Part shown: piece by piece, positions 11,240-22,582 of the stretch
Layout: each line of letters begins with the position of its first letter
Position numbering within the stretch: position 1 is the first letter of the stretch
Assembly: GCA_930367205.1 (NCBI GenBank)
Contig: OV884011.1
Location: 35,601,754-35,665,753, forward strand
DNA: 64,000 nt
Direction: 5' to 3'
Origin: Acanthosoma haemorrhoidale
Taxonomy: Eukaryota > Arthropoda > Insecta > Hemiptera > Acanthosomatidae
Notes under the pieces: generated by a model
What the model was told of the DNA's origin: nothing
Database searches by the model: none
Seen by the model: the letters and a program-made list of their open reading frames with translations, nothing else
Program-made: the position numbers and the translations under genes

Positions 11240-11975
11240 GTAAGTATTTATTTAAGTGGAAATTATAATTTTAATTTAAACAAAACTGAAGCAATGTTTT
11301 ACACCGAAAGAAGACCTAAAATTTTAAATGAGATACTATTTAGGGAAAAGGGTTCAGAACGGCAGCCTATTGTTAAGTACCTTGGGGTTTTCTCAACACG
11401 GCTGACTAACTTTCACACTGCACACAACCGGAATATACGTTATATTAATCAACTACCCACTTCAATAGAAATTCTCATCTTAATACCAAGATTAACAACT
11501 GCTCATTTACAGTTTATTTGGAGTTCAGTTAGTCATATCAATATCCGCAAACTTCAAATAGTCCAAAGTAAGTATCTATGAATGATATTTGACAAACCAG
11601 GGAACATTACAATAGTTAATTTGTACGAAGTGGCCAAAACTCATTATTATATTCTAGATATTTTAAAAGCGATAAGCACAAAATTTATAGATAAATATAA
11701 AGATAGTTGGATTCTATTACTTTAAAATATTGCTAACATAAATAAATTACTCAAATATAAGGGTTTATTACGTAATATATTTTGAAAAGATATTTTCCTA
11801 TTAGCATATAGATTTTATTTATTTATTTGACGTTAGTTTTTTTTTTATTTATATCTTTTTCTAGTTTAAAATTTATATGACATTCGATTTGTATGAGACC
11901 TTATTCATAATAAAGGGAGAGGGTTTTAGGGGGAGGTTTTTAGACCAGGTGCATTGGATATTAGCATAAAATTGA
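11240..11975 (+). mobile_element. Non-LTR retrotransposon remnant (family U), RT end and 3' UTR
   Basis: The open frame 11294-11581 reads EAMFYTERRPKI, then VKYLGVFSTRLTNFHTAHNR and LQFIWSSVSHINIRKLQIVQ, matching the C-terminal half of Jockey-type reverse transcriptases (a TEAMLFTRRRP-, VKYLGV- and KLQIVQNK-like order). A stop follows KYL but the next frame continues with MIFDKPGN. The 3' part (about 11810-11975), ending AGACCAGGTGCATTGGATAT, recurs at 29660-29810. Other pieces of the family lie at 25.1 and 27.4 kb. Confidence 0.65.
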
Positions 11976-12544
11976 AAAAGATATTGTGGGTTTGACATGC
12001 AATATTGAAGAAAATTCTGAAATCAAGTTTTCAATAATGAATGGAGGTGGTGCTGGATACTGACATTAATACTGAAATGAGCATGTCACATTAATAGTTT
12101 CGCACATATCAGTTAATTTTTTTTCGAGTCAGCGGCACTTGACGCGTATCCAAGACGGCATTATGGCAACCAGTTTTAGCCCTCACAAGGTTTCATAAGT
12201 CCGAATTGGTTTCAAAAGAAGTTTGTATGCTAATATTTTCTGTGGCAATGGAATTTCGGTCTAGTAAATACATTAACATTTTTAACTGGTGACTGAGTGT
12301 TAGTCGTTTCATTATGTGACGTATTTTTTTTTTTTCGTCAGAGTAGGATTCATTTATTTGTACCCTACTCCATGCACATAGTCCCAATAATGAAGATTGT
12401 TTTCTATTTTTATTTACTTTGTAACCGTCCTGTTTTCACTAACGCTTATGTGTTAGAATATAAAAGACAAATTAGTATCCCATTTATTTTCAGCCTGTAA
12501 GAAGGAACAACATTAAGAATCTTTAACGCGAAAGGGGAATACCC
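11976..12544. other. Intergenic DNA, nothing recognised
   Basis: No gene or repeat recognised. Open frames on both strands are short and look like chance. Confidence 0.4.
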
Positions 12545-12804
12545 TGACGTGGATAGTTGTAGACTAAAAGGTAGGGCCCGACCTCCGCCGAAGACAGCCG
12601 AAGAGTGCCGAAGAGAGCGCGCCCTCCTCAGTCCGGAATGCGCCGTTCAGTTATCGTTCTGCTCCATCGGCTATAGTCTCTCAGTCCGGCTCTTATCCGT
12701 CTCTGATTTTGTGGTTGTTTGTACACCTGTCAGTGTTTATACAGTGTTGTGTCAGTGGTTTATTCTGGCTTCCTCTCTGTGTCCATCTATGGCCTGCTAA
12801 CGAG
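12545..12804 (+). promoter_or_regulatory. CpG-rich island, possible promoter and noncoding 5' exon
   Basis: This 260-bp patch is far richer in GC and CpG than its flanks, with CCGAAGA repeated three times. A TCAGTT initiator-like motif lies near 12647, and a good splice donor (CGAG then GTAAAT) ends the patch at 12804. The 83-codon open frame in it does not look like a known protein. A plus-strand first exon whose coding exons lie beyond the window is possible; a decayed transposon end is the alternative. Confidence 0.3.
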
Positions 12805-15800
12805 GTAAATCAAACACTTACATATATCTTAACGTTATAGGATATTTTCCAATATTCACGGTTGACATTCATATTACGAATATGACATCTTTACAGAAAT
12901 GGAAACCCTCCGTTTGTCTGTCAGTAAAGGGCCAGCCGTGTGAATATGAAATTATCTATATTGATCAGCTGACTTGACGCGGACTGTCACGAACAATAAA
13001 CAAATGTGGAAGGTTATTTAGCGCCTTGTTAAAAAAACAAAACAACAACAACAGAACAAACAGTAAACAATAATGTTGATCAGTAAACAATAAACAGCGA
13101 GAGTCTTCTCACAATCGGATTTCGTTCTTTGGGGTTGTAATTCCGTGGCGCCTTAACCCATAGTATTAATTAACGGTGGCTGTCGAAGATTCAATCCGAT
13201 CCGCCTATTGAATATTTCCTCCGATTGACAGGCTTTTGTTAGTCGTTGACACTTTTATCTCACTCAAATAAGTAGATATGATAAGAGAAGTGTCGAGTTG
13301 ATATCATCTCCCACACAGTAGATAAAATATATTTGAAACCGTAGCAGACTGTCTTTTTAACATTGTACACTACCTTTCATATTTTATTGTCAACTGAATT
13401 TTTGATTAAAAAAACAAAACACAGTATTTTTGTTTTGGCAGGGTTCTTTGCTGTAGAAAAATAATTGAATTATACCGAACGCTTCTGGCCTTATCTCAAT
13501 AGTGTTTTGTTAATGTACCATAAAGATTATAAAAAAAAAACAAAAAACCTTTTATGATGGTAGAATATATGTACATAAGATATGGTTGATCTTTTCATAA
13601 TTTGTAATGTTTACATTTACGTATGCGAAGTTTTTTCTTTGATGGATTTTAAATCTATGATAATCTACTAGTTTTTCTATCTTTTCTGCATGGTTTGAAT
13701 TTAAGCACTTAAAATGTATTATGGATGTGTTTACGTAGTTGATAAATATATAAAAAAAGAGGGTATGTACACTTTAAATATATTGTATGACTTGAAGAAA
13801 AAAAAAGTTTGGTTTGTTTACATGTTCTTTGTTTGGGCAGCATAGTATCTTCCTGCTTGTTCTATAGTACTCCAAGTTTATAAACGCACTTATCAAACAT
13901 GCTAGTAATCGTGTTTTTTCACAAACGGGAAACGTTTTCGATTACAAAAAACAAAATACTAACATTATCTCAATTGATTATGATTTATGTCTTCATCAAA
14001 GCTCATATAAATTTTAATTTAGGAAAAAATACAAATAAAAAAAAACTAACGTCAAAAAAATAAATGAATAAAATAAAAGGAAAACATTTCTTCAAAATAT
14101 ATAATGTACTAACCTTCTGTTTAGATTACTTATCTTTGTTTTCAATATTTTGAAGTAATAGGTTCTCGCTATGCTTCTATTTAACTTTTGTGTTTATCGC
14201 TTTTAAATTATATAGAATATAATAATGAGTTTTGTATACTTCGTATAAATTAACTATTGTGCCCTTGTTGGTGTGTCAAATATTATTCTTACAAACTTAC
14301 TTTTGATTATTTGATGTTTGCTGATATCGATATGATTGACTAAATTCCAACTAGGTGCTGCGTATGATAATATGGGCTTCTTAACTAATAAACTGATATT
14401 CACTGTTAGATATGCTGTTCTCAACCTGCTCTAATAAACAGTGTTACCAACTGAACACACATAACAACTTAATATACTTCAAGCCTTTAAACAGGTTACA
14501 TTCAGCTGTCATCTTCCTAAACCAGCTCCTCATATGTGACCATTTAATAAACGTCTAGTTTAAAGCTCTTTAAATTGTGCCTTGTGTACATTTTAGGGTT
14601 TTATTTTTATATTTTACCATTAACGTGACTGAATGTGTATTTTAGCTAAATGAATGGTTAATGAAAAAGAATAAATACCCATTATTAAAAACGAGTTAGT
14701 TATTTTATTCAATCTTCTGTAAGTTATTAAAAAAAACAACACTGTTATAAACCATAAATAAACGAAATATGTAACAATGTTTTGAAGGCGAGAGAAAACT
14801 AAAATATCTTAAAAATGGGTTATGCTCGCGCGTGCACTAGCTATAATCAAAGCAGCCGCTCGATATGCATGATTCACTCAGTGATTATTATTTAGCCGTA
14901 GGCAATTGGTTGACTATGTCATTCGTGAACGTTGGCAGAACCTGTCTGTTAATAGAGGCCTCGCTAATCTGGTTCAAAACCATCTGTAGCTGCTCACCCC
15001 CCTAGCAATACTTCTTTCTAATCCATGGAACTCTATCCGATGTATACGATGAATGACGTGTCATCAGGTCGGAAGTAGAAGAAGAAGGAGTGGAGGAATG
15101 TCCTGTCAACCACAAGTGGACCAGTCCGTGAGTCAGCTCGTCCTTTCAAGCAATTTTCTTATAACGGTCGTTGTTGGCACGCCTGTCCGCTTACGCACCA
15201 ACTGGTTTCTAGGCACAAATATATGCTGATTACGTTTATTATATTAAATATCTCGTTCAGAGAATATAGAGTATTTCTTATGTTAAATCCTACTAATGCC
15301 GGTTGTGGGTTGAGGACTTTTATCAATCAACAATCAACAATTAGGAAGTTTCTACCAACACTGAATGTTAATGAAATTAATTAAACATACCTTTAAACAG
15401 GCCTGGCTGCCAATTTCAGGGCTAAAATACAAAACAGCGGGAAAGAATAAATACTAGAAATAAACTCACGACCATGTAGTCAACAATGTGCTGAAATATT
15501 AAAATGTAAAATACTTTGAGTTCATTGATAACCCTGTAGAGGTTAGTCATAAGCATTCAATAGAAATCTGATGCTGACATATGCAGTGTATTGAAACGTC
15601 TCGTTTATAAATTTGATGAAAATCTAATAATTATTTTTCAATATCTGAAGCCTTTATCCCAACAAACACTATTAATTTAAAATATTTCGGGGAGTCAAGA
15701 AGCCCTAGAGATTTTCTCCTGTAATAAATATGTATAATAAAATAAAAACATAACATAATAAAATTATGTATCACCTTAAACAAAGTCACAAGATGGAATC

Positions 15801-16668
15801 TCCGAAAAATCAAGTGAACATGTTGAGAAAAAGATATATTTATTATTATGTTAACCTTGATAATAATGACAAAAATTTTGTACTATACAACATATCATAT
15901 TCAAATTTCGTTTTATTTATATGAAATAAGCCGTGTTCTAAGGGCAAAGATTCCAACTTACTATTGATCATTACAGGTACTTTTTATGTATATTCAAGTT
16001 CTTTTTAGTACTCATTAAATAAAGTCAATGTCGTTGCTATCATATAGTCGAGAGATGGTATTACGTCTAATATTAAATTCTACTATATTAGGAAGAGAGA
16101 GGTCTAACATTTTAATAGCTATTGCTCTATATTTAGAATGGAAACAGCAATGAGGTGGCACAACCTTGTTTTTTGTTCTAATAGAATTTCCGTTAGATGT
16201 AAACGTTAAGGTTTTACCGTCTAACTTTTAAAACGAGACCTGACCATATCTCTAACAGGATAATTGGTGAGGTTTTAAAATTAATATGACTGAGATAAAT
16301 TCACATGCTTTATATGAGCCATATGTATATATCATATGTACATATCAGCGCAATTGTGAATAGTTGGCTCAATTAAAGCTGTGACATTCCGCCAAAATGA
16401 GGGAAAAGAGAATATCTTATCTTGTACGAAATTATCTGTTATTTGCTGTGGAAATGTACATTTGTAGTCGCAGCTGCACAGAAGGTTACAATGGGTCGAC
16501 ATCTGCGAGCCATCGCATTCAGGTAACAGACCCAGAACCCTCTTTGTGTGGCCAGGCAGTCAGTCTTTTGTCTATTTACAGAGAGGTAGACCCAGCTTAT
16601 TTAAAATGGAAAGAACTAAATTAACAACTTTTTCTGGTGGTTTAGGCCCCGCTAATACTAATAACTAT
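12805..16668. other. AT-rich DNA, no gene recognised
   Basis: Would be intron if the 12.5-kb island is a real first exon. I see no exon with coding bias. A more GC-rich part at 14820-15230 resembles a repeat but I could not match it elsewhere in the window. Confidence 0.45.
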
Positions 16669-16760
16669 TACTTATTGATAGCCGAAAAAAACAAAAACAT
16701 TCTCCCAGAATCATGACTCGAACCCGGAACGTCTACCAACCGAGCTGTCCCGTCGACAAA
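16669..16760 (-). repeat. tRNA-derived SINE fragment
   Basis: On the minus strand it reads ACAGCTCGGTTGGTAGACG (A-box like) followed closely by CCGGGTTCGAGTCATGATTC (B box), then GGGAGAATGTTTTTG. The A and B boxes are too close for an intact tRNA, so the anticodon arm has been lost. The B-box flank resembles that at 35.6 kb. Confidence 0.5.
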
Positions 16761-16967
16761 AACACTTTATTCTGGCCCATATTCCTCTAAGAATAACAAA
16801 CAGGTATACATATATATCTCAAGCTGACAAAATAAACAACGTATATAAAATGTATCACTTATGTAGAGACTTCAACGAACCAACAACGTAACATTGAAAG
16901 CAAAAAGCATGAATAGAAGTGAATAATGACATTTGCTAACTATTGTTGCATAGCACAAAGGAAAATT

Positions 16968-17004
16968 TGGGTTTTTTGTTTTTTCAAAACCCTTTATTTA
17001 ATAT
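16968..17004 (-). mobile_element. Short retroposon tail (AATAAA plus A-rich end)
   Basis: Read on the minus strand: ATTAAATAAAGGGTTTTG, then A6CA6C. The same order, AAATAAAGGGGTTATG plus A tract, occurs in the 39-bp insertion at 28412-28450. I could not find a clear TSD here. Confidence 0.4.
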
Positions 17005-17189
17005 AAAGAGAGAGAGAGTTACAGATTCTACAATATGGAATATCCGCATAAATTCACATAGTGCTAATTAAATTTACGGTAGCGTTCCTACATTTTATAT
17101 AATGTGTGAGGTTTAAACAATTTTCCTACGGTAGGCTGAAGAACAAAATAAAAGGTGTGTGAACATAGAAAGTGATAGGTTATGTTGTC

Positions 17190-17356
17190 CTAATACTAAC
17201 CTCAATCTAACTAACAACCTAGTTTTCCCGGTCAGCCTGTTACCATCGATACGGGAATGGGGGTGGCATCATAGTGTTAAACACTGGGTTTGTGAGCTGC
17301 TGTAAAGAGCCAAAAAAATTGATGTGTCTCCGCTGGATGAACTTATCCACCGACGG
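17190..17356 (-). mobile_element. Non-LTR family S, ORF2 C-terminal end (3' half of an inverted pair)
   Basis: The minus strand reads FIQRRHINFFGSLQQLTNPV then FNTMMPPPFPYRW, a match to the ORF2 end at 53.0 kb (FIRRRHIKFFDSLQHLTNPV). Immediately to the right, from about 17357, family S sequence continues in the opposite orientation, so this insertion is inverted at its 5' part. Confidence 0.7.
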
Positions 17357-17645
17357 CAAACCAAGCAAAGTAACGTAATCAGTGACAGATTGTGTAGGTT
17401 GAACATCAGTGTGAACGCCGGAATGACCGACTGCGTAAGTAATCTTCTAAAAGCGGAAATAGTCTTGCTAAAATCCTATACTACAAGAGGACAAGAAGAC
17501 TCATCGTATTTTCAATGTACTATCTGGATATAGGAATGGATAGGCATCTCCATTTCCCTACTAATTTTAGAGACAAAATAGAAGAAGTACGACACAAGTC
17601 TTACCGGCTTTCCTTGTTCACTTCACCCAACTTGTCTCTAACTGT
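17357..17645 (+). mobile_element. Non-LTR family S, RT segment in inverted orientation
   Basis: The plus strand from about 17366 aligns with 37020-37300 (NVISDRLCRLNISVN, a YLDIGMDRHLHFPT-like block, then KIEEVRHKSYRL) with several frameshifts. It ends where the T run of the family R insertion begins. Orientation is opposite to the adjoining C-terminal part. Confidence 0.7.
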
Positions 17646-18836
17646 TTTTTTTTTTTTTTTTTTCTTAGCTCTCAAACTTATAAAATAGGATGTGGGAAAA
17701 ATAAAGGAAAATTATTTTGGGCTAATGAGTGCCTTTCACTAAGGGGAGTCCCCCATTTGAAGGGTGTATGAGAAGGATATAGGGTGTGGAATGCCTGAAG
17801 GAGGCGGGTGGATTCGGGAAGGTAGTGAGAGTCTACCGAGGGTGGAGCCTAGGGGTACCTAGGCAATGGTTTGTAGTCGGCCAGGTCAAGCCTGGCCCGC
17901 CCCGGCAGGGGGCTGAAATAAGTCGGCCACTCGGCCGGAAGGTCTACCCTGCTTAAACAGGTAGATGGGGTCTTGTAGCTTCGGTTGAGTCGGCCGGGAG
18001 ATCGGCCTCGATATCTCGGCTGGGTGTAGTTCGTTCAGTCATCGGGTTCAATGACGTCGATCATCCTCCAGGCTTCGGCGGTCCAGCAGTGCTTCCATCT
18101 GACGGGCATTGGTGGTGGTTGAAGGTCGGAGAATAGTGGGTTGTGGCTATGTCTGAGTGAGTCAAAAAATTTGATGTGCCTTCTCTTGATAAAATCTTGA
18201 ATGGTGAGCACTTCAAATTTTGTATGCATCTCGTCTGCCTTCATTCGGTCGAACGGGGTATGTTTGAGGGAGGTGCGGAGAACTCTGTTCTGAAATTGCT
18301 GGAGCGTTTGGAGAGTGTTAGGAGTCAGATACTTGAAGAGAGGCGTCCCTTACATCAAAGCAGGTCTTAGGACGCTCTGGTATATCAGCAGCTTGAGGCG
18401 TACCGATAAAGCCGGGCTGTGAAGTAGGTGTGCGAGGCTGAAGAATTTCTTCCTAACACTCTTTAATTTCTTGCCGAGATGCGTTGTGAACGACAAGTGC
18501 CTACCGAGGGTAATCCCGAGGTAGCACAGCTTGTTGCTTACAGGGCACTCTTTGCCGCCTAAGACGAAGGATTTCGGGATCTTCTTTTTTCCGGATTTGT
18601 AACTGAATATAATTCCTAGCGTCTTGGCCGGGTTGACTTGAATGTGGACGGCATCGAGTTTCTCGGAGATCCGTTGACTAGCGCTCTCAGCGAATTTCAG
18701 GGCTCTGGAGGGATAATTACTTGAGTTCCAGAGGATTGTTACATGGATAATAACTGTCAAAGGAAGCAGTTTTGCGAGAAGGGAAATATAGGTGGGATGT
18801 TCGGGATCTAGTCTTGCGGGATTCAATTGCTGATTT
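17646..18836 (-). mobile_element. Non-LTR retrotransposon family R, 5'-truncated copy
   Basis: The minus strand starts with RT sequence and ends in a 3' UTR with a poly(A) tail (T run at 17646-17663). The open frame 18826-18350 contains AVHIQVNPAKTLGIIFSYKS, CYLGITLGRHLSFTTHL and LLIYQSVLRPALM, the thumb and C-terminal part of a non-LTR reverse transcriptase. A second piece, 18244-18035, reads FIKRRHIKFFDSLRHSHNPL. They lie in different frames, so the copy is dead. Upstream, the expected catalytic ADD block is altered (IIHVTILWNSS). The 3' UTR is GC-rich with GGCCGA repeats and a hairpin at 17879-17897. Inserted into a family S fragment. Confidence 0.8.
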
Positions 18837-19319
18837 GAATTGGAGGAGGTTGAGAAGGTAAGGTGGCTTTTTAGTCATGGTAGTCCTGAACAGGAGGCTG
18901 TTAGGAACTATTGGCGAGAGGCTGAAGGGGGGTACAGGAATCCCAACTAGAAGGAATGCAGCGAAATGCGACAATCTCTGGGGATCCCGGGTATAAATAG
19001 TAGGAAACAATTCCAACGAACTAAACGGATGTTCCCTTCATGATTATATGTATCCTCTTTGGCTCAGGTATTCAAATTGACCAAGGGTGACACACCCAAC
19101 ATAATTTTCCGAGAGCTAGTTTTAGTTTTTATAAATACATGGGTAGGTGTTACTATTATTTGTAATTCTTATATAATAATATAAGTAATTATATAATAAT
19201 CAGCCAGAGCTTAGTACAAGAGGGTTTTATATTGGACAAGATCGTTAGGTCGTGCAGGCAAACTTCTCTTAACTTCTTCACTAGGTTCAACAGCGCCTCT
19301 CACTGATGATATATAAATG
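18837..19319 (-). mobile_element. Further retroelement sequence, shared with the right end of the window
   Basis: Minus-strand TTMTKKPPYLLNLLQFKSAI (about 18810-18885) resembles NIVMAKNPPYLPPIQISAF at 63.59-63.66 kb, so the two loci share an element segment. The remainder to 19319 I do not recognise. Confidence 0.4.
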
Positions 19320-19415
19320 TCTCCTCCGATATTGAGTTCCAGAGGATTGTGACATGGATAATAACAGAAATAACAGTCAAAGAAAGCAGTTTTGCAAGAA
19401 GGGAAATGTACATCC
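19320..19415 (-). repeat. Second copy of an RT segment found at 18.71-18.79 kb
   Basis: TTGAGTTCCAGAGGATTGTG, then ACATGGATAATAAC and AGTCAAAGAAAGCAGTTTTG, recur from about 18720, with an ACAGAAATA insertion here. On the minus strand it encodes an AKLLSLTVI...IIHVTILWNS-like stretch. The two copies are about 600 bp apart in the same orientation. Confidence 0.65.
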
Positions 19416-19609
19416 AGTTAAAAAATAAATAAATAAATGTATTGAGGTCGAACTTCAACCGTTCTAGTGTGCCCCTATTTGGTTGGTTTGCACTTACCAA
19501 TACATATATTATCTCCATGTTTATAGTTTCAACACATTTGCGTCGATGACTTAGCATACGGTTGTAAATCAAATTATGAAAGTGAAATACTTTTAAGGAA
19601 CTCATTCAT

Positions 19610-20345
19610 ACCGTCTTTAGAATATTGCATTTACTGTCTCATTCATACAGTATTTACAATATACAAAAAGACACCAGGGTGTAAAGAAAATTAGGAAATG
19701 TTCGGGGCTCAAATCTGGGATTCCGTTCGCAATACCAACGCCACAGTTCCGTCTGAGCTAGCCTGCACGAGTCGAAGATCTTGTTATTATGAATACTCTT
19801 TGGGTAAGTTTTTGTAGGCCCATCTCTGGGTATTAGGAAGGTCCCCGGTTCGACTCCCAATCTTGCCTGAATATTTATTCTTTGGCATGGTGTTTACTAA
19901 CAGCCCAGAGACCTCATAGTTGTCACCTCCCTCGCATGCGAAAGTGAAAGCGGAGTCTTGGGAAGTCTCTCACGCTCCTCCACCAGCCGCGTCACTGGTT
20001 TAAGAGCCAGCGGAGGCTGACCAAGAGCGCGAGAGCCACATACGCTCAGGACATGATTGGAGAAACTGGCCGTTGCCAGGACTCCAACTGTCACCAATTT
20101 ATAGTAGGTCAGGAGACCACTGCCGCTTTTGTCTCCGAGGAGAATTGTAGGGATGAGTGGCGCAGTGCAATGACTGTGCTAGGGGATTAGGGTGGTTGGA
20201 TAGGTTACTATGGAGTTTTATGAACTTGGAAGGGATAAGTTCAAGAACGTAGGGTATATTAAGTTTATTATAAAGGCGTTCCTGTCGTAATAAGGGGCTT
20301 TGATTATTGTTCTCAGGACTTTTATTGAAAGAATTGGACACGCTT
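19610..20345 (-). mobile_element. Jockey-like element, 3' fragment interrupted by a SINE-like insert
   Basis: The right part (about 19889-20345) on the minus strand matches the end of ORF2 and the 3' UTR of the element at 41344-46109: IPYVLELIPSKFIKLHSNLS, the HPYN and RQW motifs, then the CTCGCGCTCTTGGTCAGCCT block and CGCATGCGAGGGAGGTGACA. The left part (19610-19662) has the 37-bp repeat unit remnants (CATACAGTATTTACAATAT). The two are separated by about 226 bp with tRNA-like sequence. The 5' cut lies in ORF2. Confidence 0.75.
19663..19888. repeat. SINE-like insert with tRNA-type boxes
   Basis: Inserted in the 3' UTR of a Jockey-like fragment. On the minus strand GCTAGCTCAGACGGAAC (A box) and CCCAGATTTGAGCCCC (B box) have tRNA-like spacing. 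On the plus strand, AAGGTCCCCGGTTCGACTCC near 19840 is a good B box and T arm, followed by CTTGCCTGAATATTTATTC. The latter tail resembles the 35.6-kb copy. Whether it is one element or two is unclear. Confidence 0.5.
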
Positions 20346-21686
20346 GATTCTAAATATTAATAATTATTAATATTTGTGGGAACTATACTTTTAACTAAAA
20401 ATTGCTCCTATAAAATATTCGCTATTCATAGGAATCCCAGGCCAGGAATCCCCCTAATTCACCAGTGGGGAAATGTCATTCATTTCTCCAGCTAAGGGGG
20501 TGGAAGATCCCCTATTCCTCCTAGTGATTTTTGATATTGTAAACAATTTAGGGACAATTGTCCAATGAGTCGAGGGACAGCTGTTTTCTTGTGTAGTATT
20601 GTATCTTATTATTTTTTCATACCTCTTTTTATTAACAGTTGACTGCTTCGATTAATCTTCGATCGTCGTTTGTTGACATCATTCAGCCTATCTACACACA
20701 AAGGATCATTTGTCCCCCCCCCCTCCCCTGCAATACAGTGAATAAATTATGTATTTGTACACCCAGCTATATCAAAATTCACCGGTGAGAGAGTGAGAAT
20801 TATGAAAACTGTGCACACTACTTACTCAGTTCCCACATTACAAACAGCCCTCACACCAAATATGTCCTGCAATTTCAGGGGTTTATTCTTTGCACATAAT
20901 GTATATTCGTTCTACAACTGATGAATGTTAATTGATATCGAGCCCGAAGGGTGAGGCTCTACTTTTACTGCGTCATTAGCTTTCGTTTTTGAAATATTGA
21001 AATTATATTCTACAACAATTATAAATATGAAGATTAGTTGTCTTGTTAAAAGGCGTTTATAATATCAATATTTTTGCTAATTTATTTTTTATTCGTTGTT
21101 AGGACGATTTTATACATACGAGATGTTTTAACTTTTTTTTTTACTGTTGTAATAGTGGTTTGTTTGTTATTCAATTTAATCTCTTATGTACTCCCATTTC
21201 AAAGTGCTCAGCTATCTCCCGGTCTAAACAGGGCCAACTCAGGGTCACTCTTGTCTTTCCTCGTTTTTTCTACGGTTGTGTGGTGTGTATATAGTGACTT
21301 CCTAGAGGATCTCGTGACTCCGTTAAGGAGTATCCCATGTTTCCCCAGAGACAGTCGCATTTTCCAGAAATGCTCCGAGTCGGGATGCCTGTACCCTTCT
21401 CATCGTCGACAGTACTTATTTTCATCCCTCCTCCTCTGTACTATAATGATTAAAAACTATAAAATACTCTAAAAACTAAATGTAGACGTTATGAGTTCCT
21501 TCTCACCCTGGAATCAAACAATTCATAATTATTATTATATTTTATTCATTAATAACTTTTTTTTATATCCCATCAACCTTTCATGATCATTTCCCTCCAG
21601 TGATAATTCCTGTATTTTCCTTACGTTTTTTCGTTTTAATATTATGCTGTTGGTTCGCTGAAGTCACGCCATATACAGAACAGATA
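20346..21686. other. Intergenic DNA, nothing secure
   Basis: The 132-codon plus-strand frame at 21074-21472 is hydrophobic at its start but has AT-driven composition and no known similarity. A C run lies near 20708. No repeat recognised. Confidence 0.4.
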
Positions 21687-22580
21687 TTGGGTTGGCAAGA
21701 AAGTGATTTCGGTTTGCACCAGTAGTTTGTTTCTTATTCTTCTGTCAATGTTAGAATTTTTTTTTTTTGAGATTTGGTAGTCGATACATTTATGTTGCTA
21801 TAGAAAGAAATTCCGTGTAATTTTGTTTACAACTGTCAGTTTACGGTCAGTTTTAACATGGAGTGCAAATATAATAAAATGGAGTGCATTTTCTACACAT
21901 TTTACTTTTTTATTTTCATAAAGGCAAGAAAGCGGCTGGGGCTCACAAAAATATATATAGAGTTTGTGCTGTTGATTGTTTAACAGAACGCACGAGTCAG
22001 AATTGCTTTAAAAAATTTCCTTAGGAGATTTTTAACTGAAAGATGACCAACATTCTGGTCGACCTTCTGGAGTTGATGACTAAATGAAAGCCATAAGTTA
22101 ATCTAATCGCCAAATAACTGTGGGAGATATTGCAAAACAGTTAAATGTATCACACACAACAATTGAAAATCATATAAGACGTCTTGGACTTGTTAAGAAG
22201 CTCGATATTTGGGTTCCGCCACGACAATGCGAAGCCTCGCACATCTTTAGCAACACTACGAATCTATTGGAGCTTGGTTGGGAAGTGATGTCGCATCCTT
22301 CATACAGCACCATCGGATTATCATTTTTTCTAAGTTTACAGAACTTCTTAAATTGTAAATATTTCAGTAATAACGATGACTTCAAATCGAACTTGGTTGA
22401 GTTTTTCCTGTTAAGGACCAGAAGTTCTATGAGCGCGGGATCACGAAGTTACCAGATAGATGGCAAAAGGTCTTCGAACAGAATGGAAGATATTTGACTG
22501 ATTAAAGTTTATTTTTTGTAATGAAAAATTAAGTTTTATTTCACACTAAAAAAGCGAAATTACTTTCTTGGCAACCTCGA
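21687..22580 (+). mobile_element. mariner element, internally deleted, copy 1
   Basis: Bounded by TA on both sides, with terminal inverted repeats (TTGGGTTGGCAAGAAAGTGA left; right end reads inward GAGGTTGCCAAGAAAGTAAT). The transposase N-terminal part (ERTSQNCFKKF-like, then DIAKQLNVSHTTIENHIRRL and GLVKKLDIWVP) is that of mellifera-type mariner helix-turn-helix domains. Directly after WVP comes the region of the second catalytic Asp in another frame (HDNAxPRTS, LLELGWEVMSHP). So about 140 residues including the first catalytic Asp are missing. Stops and frameshifts are present. About 894 bp against about 1.3 kb for a full element. Confidence 0.85.
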
Positions 22581-22582
22581 TA

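Noticed and set aside
16397..16624. 75-codon plus-strand open frame in the 16-kb region.
   Set aside because: No similarity recognised, no coding bias that stands out, flanked by a SINE piece.
21074..21472. 132-codon plus-strand open frame with a hydrophobic start, possible membrane protein.
   Set aside because: Its hydrophobicity comes from T-rich DNA, no similarity is recognised and there is no supporting splice or promoter context.
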